This document shows, one piece after another, positions 37,001 to 44,384 of a stretch of 64,000 bases of DNA. Made by a program: the position numbers and the translations under genes. A model generated the notes under the pieces. The model did not search any database, was not told the origin of the DNA, and was given only the letters and a program-made list of their open reading frames with translations. This stretch comes from Bactericera cockerelli (lineage: Eukaryota; Arthropoda; Insecta; Hemiptera; Triozidae): contig CM044959.1 of assembly GCA_024516035.1 (NCBI GenBank), positions 18,496,525-18,560,524 on the forward strand, given 5' to 3'. Within the stretch, counting starts at the first letter, position 1, and every line of letters begins with the position of its first letter.

Positions 37001-40000
37001 CTTAATCGGGCAGTATAAATCAGGCGATATTATTATTATTATTACATGGATGACTCACGGGTTCTTGAAGATGAACTCGTTGCGGACTTTGTTGAAGGAG
37101 CAGCACATGCCCTCGTCAGTGAGGGAGGGGTAGAATATCCTGGCACAGTCGATGGGGTCTCCATGCCAGATGCAGCGACGCAGCATGCTGGTGCAGGGCT
37201 GAGTCACCTAGAGGCAGAGGTCTTTGTACTTTTGAAGAGATGTTTCAAAGACTCGTGAATTGTGTTTTCGATAGCCTATCTCGTAGTATGTATGGATGGC
37301 TTTGTACTTTTGAAGAGATGTTTCAAAGGCTCGTGAATTGTGTTTTCGATAGCCTATCTCGTAGTATGCTACTTAGAGCCGTTCGTTCAAGACTTATCAC
37401 CTACTTTTATGATACATACTTGTAAGTAGAAACCGACCTCAGTAGCTTGCTCGATAAGGCGGCAGGCTTGTATCCTGGAGGTCGGTGGTTCAAGTCCCGG
37501 TTTCAGCGTAGATTTAGTAAAGCGAGTTTGAGTAGTTGTGATATCACGAAAGTGATTAACACAAATTTGATAGCTTTTGTACTTTTGAAGAGATGTTTCA
37601 AACCCTCATGAATTGTGTTTTCGATAGCCTATCTCGTAGTATGTATGCTATACTTGGAGCCGTTCGGGCAAGACTTATCACCTACTTTTATGATACTTGC
37701 AAGTAGAAATGAATTAAAAGTAGGTAGAATTTTTTCCATCCGAATAGACAAATTAGGAACTTTTTGTTGTTGTTGTAAGTAACTTACTCCCAACCCTTAA
37801 TTGTTCTTTCTTGTTTATGAATGATCATAAGGTACAGAAGACCAAAATGGATTATGCAATATTGTTATTCAGTGATTAATTTTTTGACATGACCAGGAGG
37901 CTAATAATTGACAAGGCCCCCAGAACCAAGCCAATGCTGGTCTACTCCCTGTTTATAGTCCCCTCGCCAGACTACTGGTCTACTCCCTGTTTATAGTCCC
38001 CCAGCCAGACTACTGGTCTGCTCCCTGTTTGTCGTCCCCCAGCTAGACTGCTGGTCTACTCCCTGTTTATAGTCCCCCAGCCAGACTACTGGTCTACTCC
38101 CTGTTTATAGTCCCCCAGCCAGACTACTGGTCTACTCCCTGTTTATAGTCCCCCAGCCAGACTGCTGGTCTACTCCCTGTTTATAGTCCCCCAGCCACCC
38201 ATAATATAATAATAATTCCGTGTCCGTGAGATAGGTATTGATACCTAAATCACGGTGGTGAGAGGATTAGATGGACTCCCAGATCCAATGTCTAGGCTCC
38301 TTTCATGTCCATTGATTCTATTTGGTTTTAATGTCCTGGCTTGAGGTAGACAGGACGGGGGTTTTTACCCTCCATTCGCTGGGAATCGTACCAGCTACTT
38401 GTGTTTACCTTTATCATAAAGTTCTTGATGGTGTCCCATTCCCCAACGCCCAGACTCAGCCCATCGCCTATGAGAGATTCCTCATCACAGAAGTCGCTGA
38501 GCAGCTTTTTTTGCAACTCTGATTCGGAGTTGTTTCTGCAACACCATCCGAAAAAGAGAATAATAATAATAAATAAATCATCTGTTTTAATTTTCATATA
38601 TTTTTTTCTATACAGAGGACCCATCCTCAGCCATTTTTATTTGGTTTCTAAGATTACATAGTCACAAGAAAAGATATCCACTCTGGATTCAAGTCTTACT
38701 TGTAAAAAAACCAGTTTTATCATACAAATTGTTCATTTTTTCGAATATATCTATAAATTTATTGTACAAATAATGAGTTAGAAATAAAATTACTTCTGAC
38801 CATCTTTAGATGTATCAGAAATATTTTTTACTGTCTGACTTCTACTCAATGTAAAATTGTCGTCTGAGGTATTCATGTAGGAAACACTACCTAGCATAAA
38901 CAGGCTGGAGAGAAGTAATCTTAGATAGCAACCAATGCTTGATATTTATATGAGAGTGTTTTGAGAGTGAAACTGATAGCAAAAGCAAATCCCACCGTAA
39001 ATTGAACCCACCGTGTGCAGAGGGTTCAATAAGTAGTGACTGATTGAAAACTGCGTTTTGCTCTTTTTCCTAACGTGACTCATTCAAACGGTATCCCGCA
39101 GACTTTTCTCACCCGTGCCAGGCTCAATTTGTTACCTTAGGCCGGTATAAATAAGGTCTATTATTGCATGAACTGACAATATGTGTAAAAAAAATGTTAT
39201 ATTCAAAGTAGTTCATTTATTTATTATAATTAGTTTTTTATTATTATTATATTATTTCGCAAACCTTTTTGCCTTTTATTAAAAAAAATCAGTTTTTCTC
39301 CACTCATCTCCTTATTGAGCTTGTCCTTGAAACGCCTTCTTTGGATGTCATGTCTTCCTAGAAATTTGACTTGAAACTTTGATGCTTAAAATTTTAAAAT
39401 TCTAGCAGGACTTTATGCTGCCATACCGGCGCGTGCCTGGCTAGTTATTACAGATATAAGATTTCATTTGTAATGTAGAGGGCAAAGTACTCAGAATACT
39501 TGAGCTATTTCCTCTCTGGATTACAAGAAATTAAATGGGGTTTATTCCTCTAATTGTCTATTCTTAGGATTACAAGAAATAAAATGGGGTTTATTCCTCT
39601 AATTGTCTATTCTTAGAACCTTACCCGTTCTGGATCTCGAGGGCTATGGACTTCTGCACGTTGTTCATATTGCAAATGGTGATGGCGGGGAAAGGGATAG
39701 CGGTGAGCTGAGTCGCCACGGGCGAGAGGGATATGATGACGGGGTTGTCTATCCACTTGGTGTAGAGGTTAGTGACCAGGAGGATGCAGGCGATGATTGC
39801 CATGATGAAAGAGACGATCCAGAAGAGTCTGGTGGAAGAATTGAGACAAACAAGCTAGTTAGTATCAATAATATTAGTATTAAGTTAGTTAGTATTAAGG
39901 GTTGGGTGGAAGAGATTGCCATAGGCAATAACCCCGCCCTTTAGTTAGGACATATGTATATATTTTATTTATTTTTTCTTGGTTATATTATTAATACTGT

Positions 40001-41783
40001 CAATTTTATATTTAATTTTTACCATTGTTTGTCTGTATATTTGTTCTGCTAATAAAGAGTTTCTAAATAAATAAAATAAAAAAAATAAAATAAATAAAAA
40101 CCATAATTTACTATTTATTTATTTTTTTAATTTTTTTTTTTTTTTTTGAGAGAGAGAAATTTACAATTTCATTTTCCTTCTTTCAGGTAGGTAACCTTCA
40201 CAATTACTGAGTTGTCGTTTTAGTTATATTTTCTAATTTTAGTTTTTTAATATTTATCATTTAAATTTACTAATTATGTAATTTTATTTTAATATTGACT
40301 TTTGTACCACATGTCTATGTAACATTCTGTACAATAAATAAATAATTGAATTGAATTGAATAAGAAAAAGGGGGACATCAATGCAAAGTCGTAGATGTTG
40401 ACTTTTCATCGTCCGTCGCTTTGTTGTTCTTGATTATTTTTCAAGACAATAACCTAGAATAAGAGGCTTCAGCTTAACTCTCAGTGACTTTCACTTACCT
40501 GTCAATGGCTTCCAATTACCTCTCAGTGGCTTCCACTTACCTCTCAGTGGCTTTCACTTACCTCTCAGTGGATTGCACTTACCTCTCAGTGGCTTCCACT
40601 TACCTCTCAGTGGCTTCCACTTAACTCTCAGTGGCTTCCACTTACCTCTCAGTGGCTTCCACTTACCTCTCAGTGGCTTCCACTTACCTCTCAGTGGCTT
40701 CCACTTACCTCTCAGTGGATTGCACTTACCTCTCAGTGGCCTCCACTTACCTCTCAGTGGCTTTCACTTACCTCTCAGTGGATTGCACTTACCTCTCAGT
40801 GGCTTCCACTTACCTCTCAGTGGCTTCCACTTAACTCTCAGTGGCTTCCACTTACCTCTCAGTGGCTTCCACTTACCTCTCAGTGGCTTCCACTTACCTC
40901 TCAGTGGCTTCCACTTACCTCTCAGTGGATTGCACTTACCTCTCAGTGGCCTCCACTTACCTCTCAGTGGCTTCCACTTACCTCTCAGTGGCCTCCACTT
41001 ACCTCTCAGTGGCTTCCACTTACCTCTCAGTGGATTGCACTTACCTCTCAGTGGCTTCCACTTACCTCTCAGTGGCCTCCACTTACCTCTCAGTGGCTTC
41101 CACTTACCTCTCAGTGGCCTCCACTTACCTCTCAGTGGCTTCCACTTACCTCTCAGTGGCCTCCACTTACCTCTCAGTGGCTTCCACTTACCTCTCAGTG
41201 GCCTCCACTTACCTCTCAGTGGCTTCCACTTACCTCTCAGTGGATTGCACTTACCTCTCAGTGGCCTCCACTTACCTCTCAGTGGCTTCCACTTACCTCT
41301 CAGTGGCCTCCACTTACCTCTCAGTGGCTTCCACTTACCTCTGAGCAATGTGCAGCTGCTTGTTGCCCATTTAGCGGAGGCCATTCAAGTATTTCATTTA
41401 TTTATTATAATTAACCGACCTCAGTAGCTTGATCGATAAGGCGGCAGACTTGTAACCTGGAGGTCGGTGGTTCAAGTCTCAGTGGCTTCCACTTACCTCT
41501 CAGCAATGTGCAGCTGCTTGTTGCCCATGTAGCGGAGGCCATGCAGGGAGCTGTTCTGGGTGTATTCCTGCAGGATCTCCCGCCACTCCCACTGGCGGAG
41601 GAAGAGCCGGATGTAGTTGACGTCGCAGGCGACGCTTTTTCGGCCGCCTCCATCCACCGTGGTGATTGACTCTCGCCGCGTTGACTCCATGGAGTCCCGC
41701 CCCCGCCCATACGGGTGGCGAAACCCATAGTGCCGCTGGTAAAGTCGAGTTGGGTACCGCTTTGGACTTATGTTGGCGTACAT
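27998..41783 (-). CDS. DEG/ENaC (pickpocket-type) sodium channel, 10 coding exons
   Basis: Amiloride-sensitive-type cation channel subunit of the plasma membrane; in insects such proteins serve salt, water, mechanical or pheromone sensing (family knowledge, exact role unknown). Exons: 41497-41783, 39625-39828, 38409-38535, 37059-37207, 35819-36020, 35058-35329, 31918-31977, 30232-30430, 29247-29338, 27998-28167. All are GT-AG with compatible phases. Without the one-base excess in exon 6 they give 1761 nt, 586 aa. Visible: SSLHGLRYM (conserved His-Gly) before TM1, LFWIVSFIMAIIACILLVTN, FPAITICNMNNVQKS, cysteine-rich ectodomain (EGMCCSFN, QRNCILECEANFTLSFCQC, RICGKKDTDC, CGCLPGC), and GGLLGLFLGFSFLSAFE at TM2 with the G-F-S selectivity signature. 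The start ATG at 41783 is the first in the exon-1 frame and gives a normal cytoplasmic N-terminus. Exons 1-6 recur in contig B. Confidence 0.93.
28468..28595. mobile_element. MITE family 1 copy just upstream of channel exon 10
   Basis: Near-perfect inverted ends GGGCGGAATTAATAGAC / GTCTATTAATTCCGCC, 128 bases, AT-rich flanks with TTA-like target sites. It lies about 300 bases upstream of exon 10 on the gene strand. Confidence 0.8.
28890..29135 (+). repeat. ~78-bp tandem repeat, 3 copies, in channel intron 9
   Basis: CACTTACAACTCACA...CACACGCTTAA followed by AATGAGACACAAATCTGGCT recurs three times (first phrase near 28899, 28979 and 29057). It sits about 110 bases from the exon 9 donor. Confidence 0.85.
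29345..29382 (-). repeat. 19-bp x2 duplication at channel exon 9 acceptor
   Basis: GCATACACTGGTTTAGTTA occurs twice head to tail, directly beside the acceptor CTTTCAG of exon 9 (exon edge 29338). On the gene strand the repeat ends within the branch-point/pyrimidine region. Confidence 0.85.
29385..29497 (-). mobile_element. SINE family 2 copy in channel intron 8
   Basis: Reverse copy; the tail (GATTGACACAAATATGG on the gene strand) touches the 19-bp duplication next to exon 9. The head ends near 29497 (ATCGATCAAACTAGTGG as read on plus). Confidence 0.7.
29718..29880 (+). mobile_element. E5 dispersed repeat copy
   Basis: Starts near CATCATAGGGTGGCGTCATC and runs through ATAATTGACAAGGGCCCCAG to a tail CTCCCTGTTTTTAGTCCCCC with a single tail unit. 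Matches 10718-10835 (reverse), 37895-38205 and 60835-61025. Confidence 0.75.
30431..31010 (-). repeat. ~36-bp minisatellite (about 14 units) copying the channel exon 8 acceptor
   Basis: The units read GGAACAAAGGAATTGGATTG then AATCGCCACTGGAGGT or variants. On the gene strand that is a pyrimidine-rich CTTTGTTCCACCTCCAG|TGGCGAT, matching the true acceptor TTCTATCTTCAG|TGGCGATGG at 30430/30431. The array therefore repeats branch/pyrimidine/AG signals plus the first exon bases. Later units are diverged. Spurious open frames run through it on both strands. Confidence 0.9.
31140..31290 (-). mobile_element. SINE family 3 copy in channel intron 7
   Basis: Reverse copy of 15966-16150: CCGAACCGCTTTCGCATTAC and GGGCACTTTACCTTTACATC, with a tRNA-like head ending near 31290 (ATTCGAACCCGCAACCTCCG as read on plus). 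Confidence 0.75.
31291..31917. other. Channel intron 7, remainder
   Basis: AT-rich intron sequence between the SINE-3 copy and exon 7; no repeat or gene recognised. Confidence 0.4.
32580..32750 (+). repeat. CA/CAC-rich microsatellite
   Basis: ACACACAC, CACCACCAC and mixed CA/CAC tracts over about 170 bases; the open frames on both strands here are low-complexity. Confidence 0.9.
33221..34144 (-). pseudogene. Mariner-family transposon, internally deleted
   Basis: Inverted ends of about 27 bases (CGAGGTTTGGCTATTAAG... / ...CTTAATAGCCAAACCTCG) inside TA dinucleotides (33221-33222, 34143-34144), typical of Tc1/mariner. Minus-strand frames show mariner transposase pieces: an N-terminal part with ...GGQEAVEDDPRHGCPQTSKT (33652-33846), then FNMTKVFAKMVP, and a C-terminal PARPCDFYLFPKI-like stretch before 33436. 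At about 0.92 kb it is shorter than a full mariner (about 1.3 kb), and the reading frame is broken, so it is inactive. Confidence 0.88.
34148..34735 (+). repeat. ~71-bp tandem array, about 8 units
   Basis: The units run TTAGAATTGGGAATTATTTT GGGGCCCGTGCCCCCC TAACTTATTGAGATC plus a T-run and ACGGGATTAG. The G/C-rich part resembles the subterminal motif of the enclosing TIR element, so the array may have grown from its end. The contig-B version (54722-55419) has about two more units. Confidence 0.9.
34994..35024. repeat. Perfect hairpin near channel exon 6 donor
   Basis: GGGCTTACATAA and TTATGTAAGCCC are inverted around a 5-base loop, about 35 bases downstream of the exon 6 donor on the gene strand. 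Confidence 0.75.
35058..35329 (-). CDS. Channel exon 6, contig A version with +1 frameshift
   Basis: Relative to contig B (54140-54410, 271 nt) this copy has 272 nt: one extra base in the GCCGC-G-TTTCGG stretch near 35287-35292. After LAAF the frame is lost (RRAHLAGKRV), whereas contig B reads on as GELISPGRESLIVIKP. The exon encodes ectodomain palm/finger segments and the conserved Cys-rich CILECEANFTLSFCQC run. Either a sequencing error in A or a real allele difference. Confidence 0.88.
35345..35590 (-). repeat. ~44-bp repeat at channel exon 6 acceptor (contig A, diverged)
   Basis: Units of GAAGATAGAAGAATTAA plus TTTGAAATAAAAAT, about five copies with length and base differences. On the gene strand they form a pyrimidine-rich TTCTATCTTCA-containing array immediately 5' of the exon 6 acceptor. 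The contig-B copy (about 53890-54118) is much more regular. Confidence 0.8.
36120..36215 (-). mobile_element. SINE tail-type repeat in channel intron 4
   Basis: CCGTGTCCGTGAGATAGGTA, GATACCTATATCACGGTGG and CTTTCATGTCCA, preceded by (AAT)n. A close copy is at 38210-38315 and a related segment, reversed, at 19720-19790. Confidence 0.65.
36520..36740 (-). mobile_element. ~210-bp dispersed repeat, copy 1
   Basis: From ATTATTTCGCAAACATTTTA to TGCCATACCGGCGCGTGCCT; the second copy is at 39237-39445 in the same gene (intron 2). Family not recognised; (ATT)n borders suggest a SINE-like tail. Confidence 0.75.
36841..37045 (+). mobile_element. SINE family 1, best-preserved copy
   Basis: TCTGTCCCGGTAGCTCAGTG, B-box GTGGGTTCGAAACCCAGCC, body GGGATTTTTACCACATAATA and tail (ATT)n ending at 37045. 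The tail ends 14 bases before the edge of channel exon 4 (37059), i.e. just inside the donor on the gene strand. Confidence 0.88.
37210..37710 (-). repeat. ~80-bp repeats beside channel exon 4 acceptor, with SINE-2 between
   Basis: TTTGTACTTTTGAAGAGATG ... CGATAGCCTATCTCGTAGTA occurs at about 37222, 37301 and 37577. The first copy ends at the exon 4 acceptor region (exon edge 37207). The longer block ending AGACTTATCACCTACTTTTA occurs twice, on either side of a SINE family 2 copy at 37430-37567. Confidence 0.85.
37430..37567 (+). mobile_element. SINE family 2 copy
   Basis: ACCGACCTCAGTAGCTTGCT, B-box region GTCGGTGGTTCAAGTCCCGG, body AGCGTAGATTTAGTAAAGCG, tail GTGATTAACACAAATTTGA. Complete, plus strand. 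Confidence 0.85.
37895..38205 (+). mobile_element. E5 repeat copy with expanded 38-bp tail array
   Basis: Element body GGAGGCTAATAATTGACAAG and CCAAGCCAATGCTGGTCTAC, then about seven units of 38 bp (CTGGTCTACTCCCTGTTTAT AGTCCCCCAGCCAGACTA). Other E5 copies have one or two such units, so the array grew locally. Confidence 0.88.
38210..38408 (-). mobile_element. SINE core and tail fragments abutting the exon 3 donor
   Basis: A tail repeat (38210-38315, as at 36120) is followed by a core segment GTTTTTACCCTCCATTCGCT GGGAATCGTACCAGCTAC ending 4 bases before the GTAAAC donor (38403-38408). The intron therefore starts almost directly with SINE sequence. Confidence 0.65.
38570..38665 (-). mobile_element. 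Dispersed repeat directly upstream of channel exon 3 acceptor
   Basis: On the gene strand: CCAAATAAAAATGGCTGAGG ATGGGTCCTCTGTATAGAAA then GATGATTTATTTATTATTAT up to the acceptor. The same repeat, same orientation relative to transcription, sits upstream of exon 3 of the phosphatase gene (about 62020-62105). Confidence 0.75.
38666..39236. other. Channel intron 2, unassigned part
   Basis: AT-rich intron sequence, no recognised repeat or gene. Confidence 0.4.
39237..39445 (-). mobile_element. ~210-bp dispersed repeat, copy 2
   Basis: ATTATTTCGCAAACCTTTTT through TGCCATACCGGCGCGTGCCT, matching 36520-36740 at most positions. Confidence 0.75.
39518..39615 (-). repeat. 49-bp x2 duplication at channel exon 2 donor
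   Basis: GGATTACAAGAAATTAAATG ... CTAATTGTCTATTCTTA repeats with a 49-base period and ends 3-4 bases from the donor of exon 2 (39619-39624). Confidence 0.88.
39897..40078 (+). mobile_element. Retrotransposon 3' end (polyA-type)
   Basis: GGGTTGGGTGGAAGAGATTG, GGCAATAACCCCGCCCTTTA, an AT-rich stretch, CTAATAAAGAG and an A-rich (AAATAAAT)n tail. Related copies: 57440-57600 (+) and about 62458-62640 (-). Probably the 3'UTR of a LINE or a SINE that parasitises it. Confidence 0.7.
40079..40470. other. Channel intron 1, AT-rich part
   Basis: A- and T-runs (40078-40150) and a second polyA-like end (GTACAATAAATAAATAATTG near 40330). No gene recognised. Confidence 0.45.
40471..41346 (-). repeat. 21-bp minisatellite (about 41 units) copying the channel exon 1 donor
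   Basis: The unit on the gene strand is GAGAG|GTAAGTGGAAGCCACT: each of about 41 units carries a consensus 5' splice site identical to the real donor of exon 1 (GCTGAGAG|GTAAGTGG at 41491-41500). Variants replace GGAAGCC by GGAGGCC, GCAATCC or GAAAGCC; a few have GTTAAGT. A ten-unit (about 210-bp) higher-order period is visible (blocks starting near 40570 and 40780). The 284-codon frame through it is an artefact of the 21-base period. The contig-B copy (48117-48991) has the same unit order. Confidence 0.97.
41346..41393 (-). pseudogene. Partial duplicate of channel exon 1 end
   Basis: On the gene strand TGGCCTCCGC then a stop, ATGGGCAACAAGCAGCTGC and ACATTGCTCAGAG run into the donor array. 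This repeats the last 45 or so bases of exon 1 (MGNKQLHIAE) with substitutions, one creating TAA. It marks the point from which the 21-bp array appears to extend. Confidence 0.85.
41414..41480 (+). mobile_element. SINE family 2 head fragment in the donor array
   Basis: ACCGACCTCAGTAGCTTGAT to GTCGGTGGTTCAAGTC, head only. It lies between the genuine exon 1 donor (with one repeat unit) and the partial exon copy that starts the long array. Confidence 0.85.
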
Positions 41784-42335
41784 GGTATTTTGAAATTATA
41801 TATGCACGGGTTGCCGAGAGAACAGAAATGTGGTTGACTGTTAAACGACTGCTGCGTCAGTAGGGAGTCAGAGTCAGAATATTTGGGAGTCAGCGAATGT
41901 TTGGATAGTTGGTTGATAAAGTCAGTTTCAAATGCTTTTATCTCTCCTTAGATTTGTGAAGGAAGTTCAATCAGATTGTCTGAGGTTGATTTTCAAGTGT
42001 AACTTCCACGATTTTTTTGTGGCCTCTTCTTTTCAACAGTGGATCACAAATATTCAAGTGTAGATGTTTTTTTATCAACAGTAATAAACCTGATCTTTGA
42101 TAATTAACGTATCTTCAAATGAGTATCTTATGAACATCATTTTGAAAGGCTGAAATAGATACTGCTTTCCAAAATGTTTAATCCTTTGTATGGTTCATGG
42201 TGCATTAAAATTAATTACTTCGCCTCATGTTGATGAGTTGAACAATAGACAGACAACAATATTTTCTTAACCTCATGTCAGTTTTCATTTTATCCTGATT
42301 ACTTACATTTGAGTGTTCTAAAAAATGGGAATATA
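41784..42335. other. 5' flank of the channel gene, end of contig A
   Basis: Presumed 5'UTR and promoter of the channel gene. No TATA or other element can be assigned with confidence. The same sequence continues in contig B (47127-47678, reversed). Confidence 0.5.
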
Positions 42336-42435
42336 NNNNNNNNNNNNNNNNNNNNNNNNNNNNNNNNNNNNNNNNNNNNNNNNNNNNNNNNNNNNNNNNN
42401 NNNNNNNNNNNNNNNNNNNNNNNNNNNNNNNNNNN
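42336..42435. other. Assembly gap, 100 N
   Basis: Exactly 100 N, the usual placeholder for a scaffold gap of unknown length. Confidence 1.
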
Positions 42436-42675
42436 AAATGAGTCAGCGCACGATTAGCAAATTCACAATTTCAAAAATTGTCAAATTCTCAAATATATAT
42501 GAAATATAGCCCAACACAAAAGTACATAATATGAGGAAAAAATCATGTGTTGGACTGTACAAATACACCAAAAATTGAACAAGATACTCGATATAAAGCT
42601 ACAGTCTGCCCTAAGGAATACGTGATGGCTAGACTGGAAGTCTCCTGATCGAGAGACCGCGGGTTCGACTCTCAC

Positions 42676-42798
42676 CTCCTGGTCTGTCTCCACCTCCTCC
42701 TCCCTCATCTCTTGGTTCAGCGGTTCTTCCTCTTCCGTTCCACTGGCCGCACTTTCCGAGGGTTTCGTCCCCGGGTCTGCCTCATCAGCGCTACTCAT
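42676..42798 (-). CDS. Possible first coding exon of an unknown acidic protein
   Basis: On the minus strand an acceptor-like CTGTTGCAG at 42860 is followed by a short 5'UTR and ATG at 42798. It opens a 41-codon Glu/Ser-rich frame (MSSADEADPGTKPSESAASG, EEEEPLNQEMREEEVETDQE) and ends at a plausible donor GAG|GTGAGA (42670-42675). GC content is clearly above the flanks. No domain is recognisable; such N-termini are common and not diagnostic. The rest of the gene would lie beyond the contig end. A tRNA-like B-box follows in the intron (GGGTTCGACTC near 42661). Confidence 0.45.
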
Positions 42799-43067
42799 CA
42801 CTGAAGAGTCTCACACGCGTGCCACCGGGATCAGACAGACAGCATGGCGACCGCTGCTTCTGCAACAGGAAACATAATATTGTTAATTAGTTGACATATG
42901 TTTTCGTATGCATTAACACGATTTTAGGTGTTTAACAATAGTTGGTTTCTTTTTACTGGCAGTAAAGGCTAATAACAAAAAAAAACAAGGAAAATACAAT
43001 GAGACTAAAAGATTTGTATTAGGATTCTTGGGTATCATCAATTTATTCTAGTTAATATCACTTTGTA

Positions 43068-43280
43068 CCCGTTGCCATTGAAACCATGGGGCCAATTTGC
43101 AAAGATGGAAAGAAGTTTTTAAAAGAGTTGGGAGAGCGGATAGCATGTGTGACAGGAGAGAAGAGAGCAAAATCATACCTAATGCAACGAATAAGTTTGG
43201 CGATTCAAGTTGGAAATGCGGCGAGTGTGTTGGGGACAATGGAGAGGACAGCAGATATGCGGGAGGTGTTTTATTTATGA
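43068..43280 (+). pseudogene. Non-LTR retrotransposon reverse-transcriptase C-terminal fragment
   Basis: The frame reads VAIETMGPICKDGKKFLKEL and then LMQRISLAIQVGNAASVLGT before a stop, the same motif as the fragment at 20100-20505. It is short and isolated; most of the element is absent. Confidence 0.7.
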
Positions 43281-44384
43281 GTTAAAGAAATATGTACAAC
43301 ATTATTTGATTTAAAACAAAACTGAAAAATATCAAAGAAATTTTTCTTTTTATAATGCCCGATATTTTATTGAAAAAGTTGCATGTAAAACTACGATGAA
43401 AGTGGATCAGCCAAGACGAATTTCAGTCTAATATAATAAAATAAAAAAATCAAATATCTATGAACAATTGAACATATTATAATTATTATGTGTCCAGATT
43501 TGACGCCGTTATTTTCAAATTAGTACTTAGTCAAAAAAATTGGCAGAGAGAAGTAAAAATTTTTTTAAAATGATTATAATAAAATATTAGAAATTTCTCG
43601 GAAGTAATTAATGATTATGTACCGAATAGTCGAGTGCATTGATTTATTGGTAAACGGACAAGGGAGCAAGGGACTCCGGTCCAAGGACAACATGTGCAAC
43701 GGACAGCAGTGATTAAACAGACATTCGACCAGAAATGCATAATATTGCCAAACAAATACAAATAAAAGAACCTTAGAATTGAAGACAATAATCCACACCG
43801 GGTCCCAAGTCCCAAGCAAAGACCAAACTTCAGTAAAAAAAAGCAAGTCTTACTGAGACATTAAGTTTTAATATTTTTTCATCTTCTTTAGCTCCGACTA
43901 CGTCGACTATGTACAATTATACTGGCCGCAGAGTTCTCTCTAAAACAAGCCACAGTTATAACGAAACGTAAAGAGCACACAACACAGAGGAGATAGGGAA
44001 CAAGTAAGAGCTCTAGAGCGCAGAGACAGACATTAAGCGTAGAATATAAAGGTAGGGGAAGACGAGATAGACAAGCAAAACACGAACCCAACGCGAGTCA
44101 ACAGAGAACACTCGCTACTAGCCGAGTATGAGTCAATACAACAAGCACAAGGCACATGCTCTAACTGCTCAACACTCCTTGCTCTACACTCTCTCCTCTA
44201 CACAGTTAGCAGAACGAGCAAGCAGAATAAAACGTTGAGCTGGCTTTAGGTTTGACAGGTTGAGAAGAGGGGAGGCTAAGCAATCGTAGAGTAAGAAACG
44301 AGGGGCAAAGAACTGCTTTGAGTCTGCTCGTTCTATTTCTAGTCTCTGGTCTGGTTGGTCTCGCTTGGGGGCCAGTAAGGGTCT
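43281..44384. other. Contig-B unique DNA, no gene recognised
   Basis: No spliced gene visible. AT-rich to 43870, then a more balanced stretch (43890-44370) rich in AGAG/CTCT-like words. Confidence 0.4.

Larger units (their letters stand above)
34190..42335. repeat. Arm A of the A/B inverted duplication
   Basis: This interval matches 47127-55419 in reverse complement. Coordinate sums drift only from 89462 to about 89468 over most of the arm (a handful of small indels), then jump by about 117 inside the 71-bp array. The inner end coincides with the gap at 42336 and the outer end of the partner with the gap at 55420. See the finding on misassembly. Confidence 0.95.

Noticed and set aside
40471..41346. 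CRISPR-like array
   Set aside because: Contiguous 21-bp repeats without unique spacers in an animal intron.
40573..41427. A 284-codon open frame of HLPLSGF repeats and a 206-codon PLRGKWK frame on the other strand
   Set aside because: Both arise because the 21-bp donor array is divisible by three and lacks stops; they lie inside a channel intron and have no start context or flanking exons.
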